Shown piece after piece: positions 1-8,922 of a stretch of 45,940 nucleotides of DNA. A program made the translations under genes and the position numbers. The DNA comes from DATFEN01 sp035691285. Its GTDB lineage: Bacteria > Acidobacteriota > Vicinamibacteria > Fen-336. Positions within the stretch are counted from its first letter, which is position 1; every line of letters starts with the position of its first letter. Under the pieces are notes generated by a model. That model was not told the DNA's origin and ran no database searches. It was given only the letters and a program-made list of their open reading frames with translations. The stretch spans positions 1-45,940 of the forward strand of contig DASSJI010000284.1 of NCBI GenBank assembly GCA_035691285.1. The letters are read 5' to 3'.

Positions 1-981
1 CACCGCTCCCTTCCCCTCGATGAGGGACTCGTCCACGCCCAGGAGCTCAACCTTGGCGCGGTTGCCGTACGTGACGTAGGCGCGCTCGAGGAACACGCTC
101 GCGCCCGGCACCGAGGTGAGCCGAGACGCCAGGAGGCCGCCCGTGCAGGACTCGGCGAGGGCAACCGTGTGAGGCCCTGCCTTGAGCAGGTCTGCCACCA
201 CGACCGTCAGGTCGCGGCCGTCCTCGCTGTAGATGCGCGTCGGGAGCGCCTCTCGCATCCGGGCGGCGAGGGCCTCAATGCGCTCGTCGGCCTCGGCTTC
301 CGAGCCCGCGTCGGCGACGAGGTGCAGCTCGACCTGGCCTGGCGCGCCGAGGATCGTGGTCTGGGGGTTGGAGAAGGTCCGATAGATCGGCGCCACGGCC
401 TGCTCGACGTCGCTCTCGGACATGGAGGCGATCTTGAGCACGCGGCGGCGCAGGACGCGGCCGCCGGAGCGCGCTCGCAGGAGCGGCATCACCTGGGCGT
501 CGAACATCGGCTCCATCTCGACGGGCGGGCCCGGAAGCAGCACCAGCAGGCGTGCGTCCTTCTCGAGGTACTGGCCCGGCGCGCTGCCGCGCGAGTTCCT
601 CAGCAGGACAGCGCCCTCGAGGAGGTCGGCCTGCTTTTCGTTGACCGGCGCCATCGCGCGTCCGTACTTCGCGAAGCGCGTCTTGAGCGACTCCAGGTAG
701 ACCGCGTCCCGCTGGAGCGCCACGCCGAGCGCGGCGGCCGCCGCCTCCCGCGTGAGGTCGTCCTCGGTCGGCCCGAGCCCGCCAGTCGCGATCACGATGT
801 CCGCGCGCGCTAGCGCGCCCCGGAACGCCTGAGTCAGCGCCTCGAGATCGTCGGCTAACGTCACGCGCGCGACGACCGGGATCCCGATCTCGCGGAGACG
901 CCCGGTGATGTACGTCCCGTTCGTTTCGCTGCGGGGCGGGATCAGAAGCTCGCTGCCGACGGCGATCAGCTCGGCGCGCAT
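1..981 (-). CDS. cinA: CinA-like protein, 3' end cut by window edge
   Basis: The first 327 residues of a competence/damage-inducible CinA-type protein are visible; the family is usually a little over 400 residues, so the C-terminus lies outside the window. The N-terminal molybdopterin-binding-like (MoCF/COG1058) domain carries VGSELL near residue 8 and TGGLGPTEDD at 66-75. The C-terminal CinA domain, associated in the family with NMN/pyrophosphate chemistry (nicotinamide nucleotide salvage), begins around residue 255 and shows LAESCTGGLLASRL. The ATG at 979-981 is chosen because the next upstream ATG in the same frame runs into TGA after two codons. It lies 27 bp downstream of pgpA on the same strand and is probably cotranscribed. 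Family assignment is secure; the exact enzymatic activity is known only by homology. Confidence 0.93.
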   Translation of the reverse strand, partial: MRAELIAVGSELLIPPRSETNGTYITGRLREIGIPVVARVTLADDLEALTQAFRGALARADIVIATGGLGPTEDDLTREAAAAALGVALQRDAVYLESLKTRFAKYGRAMAPVNEKQADLLEGAVLLRNSRGSAPGQYLEKDARLLVLLPGPPVEMEPMFDAQVMPLLRARSGGRVLRRRVLKIASMSESDVEQAVAPIYRTFSNPQTTILGAPGQVELHLVADAGSEAEADERIEALAARMREALPTRIYSEDGRDLTVVVADLLKAGPHTVALAESCTGGLLASRLTSVPGASVFLERAYVTYGNRAKVELLGVDESLIEGKGAV

Positions 982-1008
982 CTCAGCGCATGCGTCGAAC
1001 GCGCGGCG

Positions 1009-1494
1009 TCACATCCTGCCTCCAAGGTGATTCCAGACCACGAGCGCTACATGCAATGACACGTTCGCATAGAGGCCCGCTGCCACGTCATCGGCCATGA
1101 TGCCGAGGCCGTCGTGCAGCGCCTCGAGGTCGCGCGCCGGGTACGGCTTCCACACGTCCATCGCGCGAAACAGGAAGAAGCCGACCAGGGCGCTCCAGGC
1201 GGTAACCGGTACGAGCAGGAGCGTGATCCACATGCCCACGATCTCGTCCACTACAACGATGCCGGGATCCTCGCGGCCGACGTGGTTCGCGACGCGGGTC
1301 GCTGCGGCTGCGCCGAGCACGAACAGCGCCACACAGGCCGCCGCCTGCCAGGCGAAGGGCCAAGTGCGCATCGGCCAGAAGAGCGCGAGCCCCACGAGCG
1401 AGCCGGCCGTGCCGGGCGCGAAGGGCGAGTAGCCCGAACCGAGGCCCGTCGCGATCGTCGTCGCCGCGAGATCGAGAGGGGATCGTGCCGCCAT
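1009..1494 (-). CDS. pgpA: Phosphatidylglycerophosphatase A
   Basis: This 161-residue membrane phosphatase belongs to the PgpA family, which dephosphorylates phosphatidylglycerophosphate to phosphatidylglycerol at the inner membrane. Family signatures are all present: GLGSGYSPFAPGTAGSL near residue 17, EDPGIVVVDEIVGMW near 75, the FFLFRAMDVWKPYPAR block near 106, and GLGIMADDVAAG near 129, which supply the acidic metal and phosphate ligands. Hydrophobic stretches separate these motifs, as expected for a multi-pass protein. The ATG at 1492-1494 begins MAARSP. It sits 44 bp downstream of the kinase gene and 27 bp upstream of cinA. A pgpA-cinA pairing is common in bacteria, which supports both calls. 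Confidence 0.95.
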   Translation of the reverse strand: MAARSPLDLAATTIATGLGSGYSPFAPGTAGSLVGLALFWPMRTWPFAWQAAACVALFVLGAAAATRVANHVGREDPGIVVVDEIVGMWITLLLVPVTAWSALVGFFLFRAMDVWKPYPARDLEALHDGLGIMADDVAAGLYANVSLHVALVVWNHLGGRM

Positions 1495-1538
1495 GGCGGC
1501 ACGATCATATCGTCCTCGCGTCTCCGATCTTTGGGTGG

Positions 1539-4178
1539 CTACCGTGTCGCAAGCGCCTCGGCTCCGACGAGGACGCTGATGCTGCCGCCGCCCTCCTCGG
1601 CCCGCTGAACGACCAGGAAGCGCTGGCCGTCATGGGAAGCGACGTAGAGCGGGCGCCGCCCGGCACTGAACTTGACGTCTTCGATGTGGATGGAGAACAG
1701 GCGCACGGGCGTTCCGATGGACGGCTCGCCTCGGGTCGCGATGGTCGACGCCATCAACAGGCCCGCTGCATCGATGAAGAAGATCTCGTTTCCGTCGTCA
1801 CGCCACCTCGGCTGCTGTCCGCCCTGTGTCGACACCTGCCATTTCTCCTCAGTCGCCGGGAAGCGGCGGATGTAGACCTCGTTCCGGCCCGACTCGTCCG
1901 ATACGTAGGCGATCCACGCGCCATCCGGTGAGAACTGTGCGCCGTACTCGTCATACGGAGTGGCGAGAAGAGGTCGGCCCTGACGGTCGCCGGACAGCGG
2001 AAGGACCCAAAGGTCCAGACGGTTCTGGGGATGAGGTCGCGTGTAGAGGAGGAAGCGGTCGTCCCGGGAGCAGTCCTCGGGATTGAACCAATTGCTGTCT
2101 TTGACAAGCACTTCTTCCTGCCCGCCGCCTCTCAGCGACTTGCGTACGAGGAGGAATCCCTCCTCACGGTCGGACCGATAGAGGAGGCTCGACCCGTCCG
2201 CTGACCACAGTGGATTCAACGAGTCCGCCCCCGACGTGACCCGAGAGGTCGTGTTGCGTGCCAAGTCCAGCAACCAGACGTCCCAGCGGTCGGTCTCGCG
2301 GTCGATCGACGCGAAGGCCAGCATGCGACGGTCCGGGCTCGCCTGTGGCGATTCCTGGACGATTCCGTCCGGCCCGATCGCGGCATCGACCCGGCCCGAA
2401 CGGTCATACCAGGTGAGCCGATGGCTGGGCACGCCGGACCGAAACGCCACGACTCCGGCCTCGGCGACAGAAAACGAGGAGTGACCCCAGAGCTGGGTGT
2501 CCCAGGAGACGCGGCTCGCCAGGCCCGAAGGCTCCCCCTTCGGCTCGAGCCGATCCAGGTCGAAGGGTCGCGCCAGGAGGGCCTCGCCGGCGGCGAAGAT
2601 CAGACGTCCGCCGGCGAAGGCGGCTCGGCGGGGGCTGTTCTGGATCAAGCGAACCTCACGCGAGCCGGCGGAACCGACGTAGATCCCGCGCTTCGAAGGA
2701 GTCGTGCTCCAGACCATCAACAGGAAGCGTCGGCCATCCGGAAGGAACGACGGCCAGCGATGGCCGAAGTGACCGTCGCCGAGTGTCGTCGCTTCCGACA
2801 CGGTGCCCCCGAAGGCGGGCACACGCAGGAGCGGGCTGTTCGAAACAGGTGTGAAGAGGATGTGGCCGTCTCCTCCCCACGCTCCGCCTCTCGGCACCGG
2901 AGCATCGGCGAGGGTGCGAGGCGGGCTGCCGTCGAGATCCAAGCGCCTCAGCTTGCCGCGCGCGAAGAAGCCCAGCGATCGGCTGTCCGGCGACCAGAAC
3001 GGAACGAGGGCATCCTCCGTGCCCGCAAGAGGTCGGGCATCCGCCTCAGCCAGTGCTCGCAGCCAGAGTTGCCGTCTGCCTTCCCGCGTCACGTCGAAGA
3101 CGATCTGGCGTCCGTCGGGCGAGAGGGCGAGCCAGTTCCCGATCCTCCCACTCTCGGGCGGAAGGATCGAAAGGAGCATTGTCGGGCGGGGCACCGGCGG
3201 TGAAACGAGGAAGCGAATCGCAGCGTTGCCGACGCCGACACCCGCGGCCAGCGCGATGCCGACCCAGAGGAGCGCTCGCGCACGACCGGTCACGACCGGG
3301 GCGACCGCACCTCCGCCCTGCGCGATCCACTCCAGCTCCGCCCGCACGTCGTGGGCGCTCTGCCAGCGGTCATCGGGATCCTTCGCGAGACACATCTTGA
3401 CCAGGCGGTCCAAGGCCGGCGGAGTCAGCGGCCGGATGCTGGAGGCGGGAGGCGGCTCCTTCTGGAGGATCGCGGCGACCAGGCTGGCCTGGCTCTTCCC
3501 CTGGAAGGCCCGCTGGCCCGTCGTCATCTCGTAGATCACCGTGCCGAGCGCCCAGATGTCGCTCCGCGCATCCGCCTCCCTTCCCTCCAGTTGCTCCGGG
3601 GCCATGTACTGGAACGTGCCGAGGAGCGAGCCCTCGCTCGTGAGCGGCTTGTCGCTCGTGGGCAGGGCGGAGGCTTGGGACAACGAGGTGGGGGCCCGGC
3701 CATCAGCGTGCTTGGCCAGGCCGAAGTCCAGCAGCTTGGCGCCGGCCTTCGTCAGCATGACGTTCCCGGGCTTGAGGTCCCGATGGACGATGCCGTTCTT
3801 CTGGGCGGCTTCGAGCGCGTCCGCGATCTCGACGGCGTACCGAAGCGCATTGTCGAGCGAGAGCGGCCCCCTCCGAAGCCTCTCCAGGAGCGTCTCTCCC
3901 TCCAGGCACTCCATCACGAGAAAGTCCACGCCATTGTCGTGACCGACATCGTGGAGCGTGCAGATGTGGGCGTGGTTGAGCTGGGAGATGGTGCGGGCCT
4001 CGCGCTCGAAGCGCGCCCGACGCTCCGGGCTCGCGGAGACTTCGGCCGGCAGCACCTTGATCGCGACAGTACGGTCGAGGCGCGTGTCCCGCGCGCGGTA
4101 GACCTCGCCCATACCGCCCGCGCCGAGAGGGGCGAGCACCTCATAGGGCCCGAGGCGGGACCCGGCCGAAAGGCTCAT
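1539..4178 (-). CDS. Membrane Ser/Thr protein kinase with TolB/PD40 propeller
   Basis: An 879-residue Hanks-type kinase. Residues 12-285 form a complete catalytic domain: Gly-rich loop LGAGGMGEV (18-26), VAIK lysine K41, helix-C glutamate near E60, HRDLKPGN (132-139), DFG (151-153) and APEQ (193-196). A single membrane helix (about 302-325) follows a short linker. The remaining ~550 residues consist of repeated WD40-like/PD40 strands of TolB type (for example SPDGRQIVFD, SPDSRSLGFF, SPDGAWIAYVSDESG), predicted to form a periplasmic beta-propeller. The architecture suggests an extracytoplasmic ligand or envelope cue read by the propeller and passed to the cytoplasmic kinase; the ligand is unknown. 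This architecture is frequent in Acidobacteriota. The gene follows the NFACT gene by 36 bp, so it may share its transcript. Confidence 0.93.
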   Translation of the reverse strand: MSLSAGSRLGPYEVLAPLGAGGMGEVYRARDTRLDRTVAIKVLPAEVSASPERRARFEREARTISQLNHAHICTLHDVGHDNGVDFLVMECLEGETLLERLRRGPLSLDNALRYAVEIADALEAAQKNGIVHRDLKPGNVMLTKAGAKLLDFGLAKHADGRAPTSLSQASALPTSDKPLTSEGSLLGTFQYMAPEQLEGREADARSDIWALGTVIYEMTTGQRAFQGKSQASLVAAILQKEPPPASSIRPLTPPALDRLVKMCLAKDPDDRWQSAHDVRAELEWIAQGGGAVAPVVTGRARALLWVGIALAAGVGVGNAAIRFLVSPPVPRPTMLLSILPPESGRIGNWLALSPDGRQIVFDVTREGRRQLWLRALAEADARPLAGTEDALVPFWSPDSRSLGFFARGKLRRLDLDGSPPRTLADAPVPRGGAWGGDGHILFTPVSNSPLLRVPAFGGTVSEATTLGDGHFGHRWPSFLPDGRRFLLMVWSTTPSKRGIYVGSAGSREVRLIQNSPRRAAFAGGRLIFAAGEALLARPFDLDRLEPKGEPSGLASRVSWDTQLWGHSSFSVAEAGVVAFRSGVPSHRLTWYDRSGRVDAAIGPDGIVQESPQASPDRRMLAFASIDRETDRWDVWLLDLARNTTSRVTSGADSLNPLWSADGSSLLYRSDREEGFLLVRKSLRGGGQEEVLVKDSNWFNPEDCSRDDRFLLYTRPHPQNRLDLWVLPLSGDRQGRPLLATPYDEYGAQFSPDGAWIAYVSDESGRNEVYIRRFPATEEKWQVSTQGGQQPRWRDDGNEIFFIDAAGLLMASTIATRGEPSIGTPVRLFSIHIEDVKFSAGRRPLYVASHDGQRFLVVQRAEEGGGSISVLVGAEALATR

Positions 4179-4214
4179 TTGAAGGCTGGCCTACTGTAGC
4201 ACTCTCATCGGGGC

Positions 4215-5663
4215 CTATCGCCGGCGAAGACGTCCCTCCGGATCCCTCGCCACCACGCGCATCGTGTCGGATTGGTGGACATGGACGCGGCCGGAGCCGC
4301 CTTTCGCCGGCCGGACGTGCTTGCGGCGCGTCACGTGGACGTCGACGCGCGCTTCCTCGCGTGCGTCGCTGAAGAAGGCCGCGACCTCTGCTGCTTCGCG
4401 CAGGTCGTCGGCGCCGGCGCGGACTTCCGGATCGCGAAGGATCACGTGGGCGCCCGGCACGTCGCGAGCGTGGAGCCAGAGGTCCTCGGGACGCGCCACG
4501 CCGAAGGTCAGGTGATGGTTCTGGCGCGCGCCTCGGCCCACGAGGATCGAAAGGCCGCGGCTCGTGAGGTAGTGGCGCGGCGCAGCGCTCTCGCCACGAG
4601 TCGCGCGCGGCTCGGCCTGCGCCTCGAGGTCGGTTGCGTTCTCGGCGGCGGACGCCCGTCGCTCCCCATCCCGGGCCGAATCGATCTCCTTGCGAGTCTC
4701 CGCGAGGCGCTGCGCGACCTGCGAGCGCGCCCGACCGATGCGCCGTGCCCTCGCGAAGAGTCGGTCGGCGTTGGCCGTCGCCGTGAGGCGCGGGTCCAGC
4801 GAGAGCTGCACGAGCCGCGCCGTGTCGTACGGATCCGGCACCGAGGCATCCGCGATCCCCTGGGGAACGGCACCGGGCGAGGCGAGGATGGCCTCCGCCT
4901 GCCGGCGCAGCGTGTCCGCGTCAGGAAGCCCCGCCTCGTCCCGCTCGAGGTTCGCGGCGAGACGCACCAGACGCCGGACCTCGCGCGCGGCTTCCTGCAG
5001 GGCGCGGCGCTGCAGCGCATCGAATCGCTCGCCGCGGCGCCTGGCGACGAGGTAGACAGCGCCGGCCGCCACCCAGCTGTCGGCGGCCAGCACGTATCCC
5101 TCGGCCTCGTCGCTCTCGACGAAGCGCACGCGACGGCCGTCGGCCAGATCGCGGTCACGGCACCGCTCGAGAGGCGCCGGCAGCGCCACGAGCGGCGCGG
5201 CGGCACCCGCCGTCTCGCCGGCCGGCTCCGGTAGCGGCCAGGCCGGCGCTCCCTCGCCGACGCTCGCGACGACCTCGCCCTCCAGGACGAGGCTCAGCGC
5301 CGGCGTGCCCGAGAGGCGCAGCGCGAGGCGTGGGCCGTCGAAGTCCAGAAGGAGGGCCCGCCGTCCCGATGGGCGCTCCAGCGAGCGGACAGCGCGACCG
5401 GCCACGTGCTTGCGGAGGAGCAGCAGCGCGTGGCGATCGCGGCCGGGGAGCCGCTCGGCGTCCCTCTCTTCGATGGGCGCTGTCGCCGCGCTCTCGACGA
5501 GGTAGAGGCCTGCGGCGCGCCGGCTGGCGTCCATCCAGATTCGGCGGTTCCTCTGGCCGCGCAGCTCGAAGGCGACGGCGTGGGGTGCGACCCCCCGCGG
5601 CCGTTCGAGCCGCCGACCGAGCAGCAGGGGCCGGAGCTCCTCGGCGAGGGCGTCGAGGTTCAG
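4215..5663 (-). CDS. NFACT-family protein (RqcH/Rqc2-like), CTG start
   Basis: A 482-residue NFACT protein, related to RqcH, which adds C-terminal alanine tails to stalled nascent chains on the 50S subunit. Visible parts are an NFACT-N domain (1 to about 215), a middle helical segment (about 216-335, including LSLDPRLTATANADRLF) and an NFACT-R/DUF814 domain (about 364-482) with GLSILVGRGARQNHHLT and LWLHARDVPGAHV. The start is inferred to be CTG at 5661-5663, overlapping the TGA of the upstream RDD gene as CTGA. It gives MNLDALAEEL, which fits the family N-terminus, and no ATG, GTG or TTG is available there. By eye, the Asp-Arg pair important in characterised RqcH corresponds to R101-R102 here, so tailing activity is uncertain. 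The protein is shorter than the usual ~560 residues. Confidence 0.85.
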   Translation of the reverse strand: MNLDALAEELRPLLLGRRLERPRGVAPHAVAFELRGQRNRRIWMDASRRAAGLYLVESAATAPIEERDAERLPGRDRHALLLLRKHVAGRAVRSLERPSGRRALLLDFDGPRLALRLSGTPALSLVLEGEVVASVGEGAPAWPLPEPAGETAGAAAPLVALPAPLERCRDRDLADGRRVRFVESDEAEGYVLAADSWVAAGAVYLVARRRGERFDALQRRALQEAAREVRRLVRLAANLERDEAGLPDADTLRRQAEAILASPGAVPQGIADASVPDPYDTARLVQLSLDPRLTATANADRLFARARRIGRARSQVAQRLAETRKEIDSARDGERRASAAENATDLEAQAEPRATRGESAAPRHYLTSRGLSILVGRGARQNHHLTFGVARPEDLWLHARDVPGAHVILRDPEVRAGADDLREAAEVAAFFSDAREEARVDVHVTRRKHVRPAKGGSGRVHVHQSDTMRVVARDPEGRLRRR

Positions 5664-6679
5664 AACTTCACGACGCGGGTGCGCAGGAGGCGGTCGTGCA
5701 GGGCGCGCCGCGCCGGATCGAAGAAGAGCGGCACGATACCCAGGCCGAGCAGCGCGGTTCCCAGGGCGCCCAGGGCGGCGCGCAGGAAGGCACGGGGATA
5801 GCCGGGCGGCCGGCCCGCGGTCTCCACGACCCTCAGGCCGACCATCATCTTGCCCGGCGTCTGGCCCGTCGTCCCGGTGAACCAGCCCGCGTAGGACAGG
5901 CCCAGGAAGGCGAGAAACCCGAACAGCCAGGGCCAGTGCTGAAGCAGCACGGCCAGCTCGGTCTGCGCGGCACGCCCGGCGAAATAGACCACGATGGCGC
6001 CGAGCGCGAAGAGCACGCCGGCGTCCACGACCGCCGCCTCCAACCGATCGCCGAGGGCCGCGGGGCGCTCGACGGGACGCAGCGGCCCGGGCTCCGCTGG
6101 GGGAACCCACTCGTCCTCGGGCTCCTCCCCCCGCTCGGGCGGGGCGTCGATGTGCATGCGGGGTGCGTCCTCCTCGAGGGTCTGTTCGAGCTCCGGCGGC
6201 CGCAACGGCAGGTCGGGCTCTCCCTGCGCCGCCTCGCCGCCCAGCTCCATCCTCGGAGCGAGGCGGATCTCCGCGGAGGGCGCGTCGTCGCCCAGCAGTG
6301 CGGGGCCCGAGAGCGGCGCCGGCCCCGACTCGAAGGCGGGCGCGACCTCGGGCTCGGGCGCCGGCTCAGGCGCGGCCGCCAACCCGGGCTGCTGGCTCGC
6401 CTCCTTCGTGGGAGCGTCGAAGAGCGGGAGCTCGCCCGCCTCCTGCTTCCTCCGCCGGCGCTTCTGGACACGATCGCGGACCTCGTCCTTCCAGGTCGGC
6501 TCCTTCGGCTTCCGCAGCCCGGCCATATCGCGCACTGGCGCCTTCGGCCGGGAAGGAGGCGTCTGTCGCTCCGTGTCGGGCGCGAGGGCTCCGATGACCG
6601 TCGGCGCGACCATGGTGCCGCAGGCGGGGCAACGCTCGTGGCCGGCGGCGATCTCGGCCCGACAGGCCGGACAGTTCAA
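5660..6679 (-). CDS. Zinc-ribbon and RDD-domain membrane protein
   Basis: A 339-residue protein with an N-terminal zinc ribbon (C3-x2-C6, C17-x2-C20), a basic segment near 58-80, and a long low-complexity Pro/Glu/Ala-rich cytoplasmic linker (about 85-205). A C-terminal RDD domain (about 208-339) contains RLEAAVVDAGV, TGQTPGKMMVGLRVV and RRALHDRLLRTRVV, with roughly three membrane helices. RDD proteins are widespread membrane proteins, some linked to ion or small-molecule transport; the role here is unknown. The start is TTG at 6677-6679, overlapping the upstream stop as TTGA. Its own stop overlaps the NFACT start. Both junctions imply translational coupling in one operon. The zinc ribbon supports the TTG start, because MNCPAC begins exactly there. 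Confidence 0.85.
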   Translation of the reverse strand: MNCPACRAEIAAGHERCPACGTMVAPTVIGALAPDTERQTPPSRPKAPVRDMAGLRKPKEPTWKDEVRDRVQKRRRRKQEAGELPLFDAPTKEASQQPGLAAAPEPAPEPEVAPAFESGPAPLSGPALLGDDAPSAEIRLAPRMELGGEAAQGEPDLPLRPPELEQTLEEDAPRMHIDAPPERGEEPEDEWVPPAEPGPLRPVERPAALGDRLEAAVVDAGVLFALGAIVVYFAGRAAQTELAVLLQHWPWLFGFLAFLGLSYAGWFTGTTGQTPGKMMVGLRVVETAGRPPGYPRAFLRAALGALGTALLGLGIVPLFFDPARRALHDRLLRTRVVKF

Positions 6680-7413
6680 CGCGCTCGCCCCGCCCCGTCC
6701 GGGTCCAGCCTCTCGCGCAGCTGGCGGGCGTACGGGTAGGCCGCGTCCTCGGGGCTGACTCGATCCAAGGCGCCGAGCGCGCCTTGGACGTCTCCCCGCT
6801 CGGAGCGCTCGCGCGCCTGGGCCAGCGCCACGTCCCCCGCCGTGGGAGCTGGCAGGCGCGTCGAGGGCGGGCCCGGCCGAACGGTGGGCAGCGGCGCAGC
6901 GGTGAGGTGCCCGACCAGCCGCTCCCAGCGCATCGCCACGCTTCCGGCCAGGGAAAGCGTCAGCAGCGCCCAGCCGAAGGCAAACGCGCGACGCGCGCTT
7001 CCGCCGCTCGCCGGAGCCGAGCTCGGGAGCAGCCGGGCCGGAGATCGGCTCGGAGCGCCGAGTGCGACGAGGCCGCGGCGCTCGTCCAGGCGGTCGAGGA
7101 GCGAGAGGGCCGCGTCGCGGTCCCCGCCGCCCTCGAGCAGCCCTTCGAGGATCTCACGCGCTCGGCCGCGGTCGCCATCGACAAGGGCCGCCCGCGCTGC
7201 CCGAAGGCCGGCCTCGCGGCGCCGCGCGCTTTCCGATTGCTCGGCTCGCGCTCGTTCGAGCCCCTCCCGGGCCGGCGAAGAGCCAGGATCCTGGATCAGG
7301 ATCCGCTCGAAGACGAGGACCGCTGCGTCGCTCCGTCCTTCGTCGAGGAGCTTCCGGCCCTGGGCGAGCAACGCCTCGCTGCGGCTCTCGAAAGGGGTGC
7401 GCGCTTCTGCCAA
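6676..7413 (-). CDS. TPR-like single-pass membrane protein, function unknown
   Basis: A 245-residue protein whose N-terminal half resembles tetratricopeptide repeats (AQGRKLLDEGRSDAAVLVFERIL at about 17-39, then AARAALVDGDRGRAREILEGLL at about 71-92). One hydrophobic helix (about 140-158, FAFGWALLTLSLAGSVAM) follows, and the C-terminal repeat LAQARERSERGDVQGALGAL probably lies on the other side of the membrane. No catalytic motif is seen. The start is TTG at 7411-7413 (MAEARTP); its upstream purine tract is weak, so the start is uncertain by a few codons. It is the first gene after the ntrX terminator and therefore probably heads the operon running to cinA. Scaffold or envelope-assembly functions are possible but unproven. 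Confidence 0.7.
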   Translation of the reverse strand: MAEARTPFESRSEALLAQGRKLLDEGRSDAAVLVFERILIQDPGSSPAREGLERARAEQSESARRREAGLRAARAALVDGDRGRAREILEGLLEGGGDRDAALSLLDRLDERRGLVALGAPSRSPARLLPSSAPASGGSARRAFAFGWALLTLSLAGSVAMRWERLVGHLTAAPLPTVRPGPPSTRLPAPTAGDVALAQARERSERGDVQGALGALDRVSPEDAAYPYARQLRERLDPDGAGRAR

Positions 7414-7461
7414 TGTTCGCCGCTCGGCCAGATTATCTGGAAAGCCCTGCTCCGATTCAAG

Positions 7462-7477
7462 AAAAACCCGGGCGCCG

Positions 7478-7491
<14 letters not shown>
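7462..7491 (-). terminator. Intrinsic terminator of ntrYX, overlapping the ntrX stop
   Basis: On the minus strand, CCCGGGC (7490-7484) pairs perfectly with GCCCGGG (7473-7467) around a ten-base loop, followed at once by five T residues (7466-7462). This is a textbook Rho-independent terminator. The ntrX stop codon (7478-7480) lies in the loop, so a ribosome terminating there would cover the hairpin. It separates ntrYX from the operon that begins at 7413. Confidence 0.85.
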
Positions 7492-8875
<1,384 letters not shown>

Positions 8876-8922
8876 GGATGGCTCGTGTCTTCAGCGATTG
8901 GCGATTGGCGACATGCGAGGGA

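Noticed and set aside
2421..3203. Several open plus-strand frames inside the kinase-propeller gene
   Set aside because: All are antisense shadows of the 879-residue protein, with Arg-rich translations and no motif.
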